Assembly: GCA_937121005.1 (NCBI GenBank)
Contig: CAKZKB010000664.1
Coordinates: forward strand, 1-7,296
Length of the DNA stretch: 7,296 nucleotides
Origin: an uncultured cyanobacterium
GTDB lineage: Bacteria; Cyanobacteriota; Cyanobacteriia; Cyanobacteriales; Geitlerinemataceae
Direction: 5' to 3'
Part shown: positions 6,565 through 7,296 of the stretch, piece after piece
Layout: each line of letters starts with the position of its first letter
Numbering within the stretch: the stretch's first letter is position 1
Made by a program: the position numbers and the translations under genes
Notes under the pieces: generated by a model
What the model was told of the DNA's origin: nothing
What the model saw: only the letters and a program-made list of their open reading frames with translations
Database searches by the model: none

Positions 6565-6586
6565 TGTAGTATCAACCCGTACTACA
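6565..6586. repeat. 7-bp inverted repeat with 8-base loop
   Basis: TGTAGTA (6565-6571) and TACTACA (6580-6586) are perfectly complementary with TCAACCCG between them. The right arm overlaps the palindrome AGTTTAAACT. It is too weak to be a terminator on its own; its role is unknown and it may be chance. Confidence 0.4.
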
Positions 6587-6649
6587 GTTTAAACTCGCGA
6601 CCTTTTCGGGCACTACGAGGGGAACTCACGTTTCGTTACGAGAAGAAGT

Positions 6650-6679
6650 AAAAAAACGGCTCTGCACGATGCAGAACCG
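6650..6679 (-). terminator. Rho-independent terminator of acsF
   Basis: Read on the - strand, CGGTTCTGCA, loop TCG, TGCAGAGCCG forms a ten-pair stem (one U-G wobble) and is followed directly by seven Ts (6656 down to 6650). The hairpin lies 28 bases beyond the acsF stop. On the + strand the wobble becomes an A-C mismatch, and only a short TTTT at 6684-6687 follows a few bases later, so it should work much better for acsF than for transcripts arriving from the STAND-WD40 gene. Confidence 0.9.
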
Positions 6680-6707
6680 CAACTTTTAGGAGCAAACGAC
6701 CTTCGCC

Positions 6708-7296
6708 TTAGCGAACTGCACCGTGAGTCGCCATGGCATCGATGGGTTTCATCAGATACAAGCGCAAAAATTGCCAGCCATTGGCAACATACAAGGGCAA
6801 TTTCTGGAAGAACTGCACGAACTTCGGTGCATTTCCTTCCACGATGCTTGTCAGCTTTTCATTGTTCTTGATGCAAACTTCCAGGCGATCGTAAAATTCA
6901 GGATTCTTAACATCCAAAATCACCGGGAAGACCCGCCCCGCCGTATCGTTGGTTTTGTCGATCACGTGCTTGTCGTACTCGCGAGCGTTCAAGCCAATGG
7001 CTGCATAAAAATCAGCCCGTTGGATATCGTTTAAGTACATCGTCGCAAATACCGACAGCAAGAAGAAGCGACACCATAACTTCGCTTTCCAGTCGTTGAG
7101 GATATCCGGTGCAGCCCGCATAATGGCATCGAAAAAGTCGCCGTGACGGTTTTCGTCTTGACACCAGTTTTCAAAGAAGCGGAAAATCGGATAAATGCGA
7201 TCTTCGGGGTGCTGTTCTAAGTGGCGGTAAATGGTGATGTAGCGCCAGTAGCCAATTTTCTCCGACAAATAGGTGGCGTAGAAGATAAACTTCGGC
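6708..7296 (-). CDS. acsF: Mg-protoporphyrin IX monomethyl ester oxidative cyclase (aerobic), C-terminal part
   Basis: The frame is open from the right edge to a TAA at 6708-6710, giving 196 codons including the stop; family members are about 350 residues, so a little under half the protein is missing. AcsF (also ChlA, CHL27) forms the isocyclic ring of chlorophyll, turning Mg-protoporphyrin IX monomethyl ester into divinyl protochlorophyllide with O2, at the membrane and with the help of Ycf54. The visible part carries the second diiron motif ENWCQDENRHG (nt 7140-7172), whose Glu and His residues bind iron. Other hallmark stretches are EKIGYWRYITIYRHLE, FFLLSVFATMYLND, FYAAIGL and the C-terminal FLRLYLMKPI. 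The TTG at 7268 is internal: upstream codons encode the conserved FIFYATYL, so it is not the start. Cyanobacteria often have two isoforms (aerobic and low-oxygen); which this is cannot be told here. A terminator follows at 6650-6679. Confidence 0.96.
   Translation of the reverse strand, partial: PKFIFYATYLSEKIGYWRYITIYRHLEQHPEDRIYPIFRFFENWCQDENRHGDFFDAIMRAAPDILNDWKAKLWCRFFLLSVFATMYLNDIQRADFYAAIGLNAREYDKHVIDKTNDTAGRVFPVILDVKNPEFYDRLEVCIKNNEKLTSIVEGNAPKFVQFFQKLPLYVANGWQFLRLYLMKPIDAMATHGAVR

Larger units (their letters stand above)
6287..6649. other. Convergent intergenic region, no convincing gene
   Basis: These 363 bases separate the end of the STAND-WD40 gene from the acsF terminator, with the two genes converging. 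They hold two clear inverted repeats (6377-6408 and 6565-6586), a 10-base palindrome AGTTTAAACT (6586-6595), a HIP1 octamer at 6527-6534, and the octamer TATACCCC (6333-6340) with two inverted counterparts GGGGTATA (6463-6470 and 6491-6498). No tRNA, rRNA or known RNA family is recognised. Two tiny reading frames (6391-6471 and 6498-6551) are too short and unsupported to call. No rho-independent terminator is visible for the STAND-WD40 gene. Confidence 0.6.

Noticed and set aside
6723..7034. 103-codon open frame on the + strand opposite acsF
   Set aside because: It is the antisense shadow of a highly conserved acsF coding region.
7266..7268. TTG as the start codon of acsF
   Set aside because: The codons upstream to the window edge continue conserved AcsF sequence, so the gene is simply cut by the window.

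Overview
This window comes from a cyanobacterium. I counted 18 copies of the octamer GCGATCGC (HIP1, the highly iterated palindrome of many cyanobacterial genomes) by eye in about 7.3 kb. The right edge carries a chlorophyll-biosynthesis gene (acsF), and a very long gene combines a STAND-type NTPase with WD40 repeats, a protein class typical of filamentous and other large-genome cyanobacteria. Several short palindromic intergenic repeats of types I recall from that phylum are also present. The species cannot be told from the sequence.

Layout, left to right. (1) 1-365, + strand: the 3' part of a small protein with a bacterial PH-like fold, cut by the window edge. (2) 383-1045, +: a complete cation-dependent, SAM-dependent O-methyltransferase, 17 bases downstream and probably co-transcribed. 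(3) 1046-1327: a non-coding mosaic of inverted and dispersed repeats, including two diverged direct copies of one unit. (4) 1328-6286, +: one giant gene of 1652 codons. Its product has a P-loop-less N-terminal domain, a TPR-like helical region, a STAND NTPase with intact Walker A and B motifs, one transmembrane helix, a basic coiled-coil segment and fourteen WD40 blades (two seven-bladed propellers). (5) 6287-6649: a convergent intergenic region with two clear inverted repeats and no convincing gene. (6) 6650-6679: a rho-independent terminator read on the - strand. (7) 6708-7296, -: the C-terminal part of acsF, the oxygen-dependent Mg-protoporphyrin IX monomethyl ester cyclase, cut by the right edge.

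The genes do not form one pathway. The two left genes may be an operon. The giant gene stands alone and looks like a membrane-anchored signalling or conflict-type STAND protein with no recognisable effector in the window. The points most worth a second look are: the giant gene's start, where an open reading frame runs back through repeat DNA and would give a spurious 39-residue extension; the blade-by-blade homology between its two propellers, which suggests a duplication followed by a fused or deleted blade; and the structured convergent spacer before acsF.
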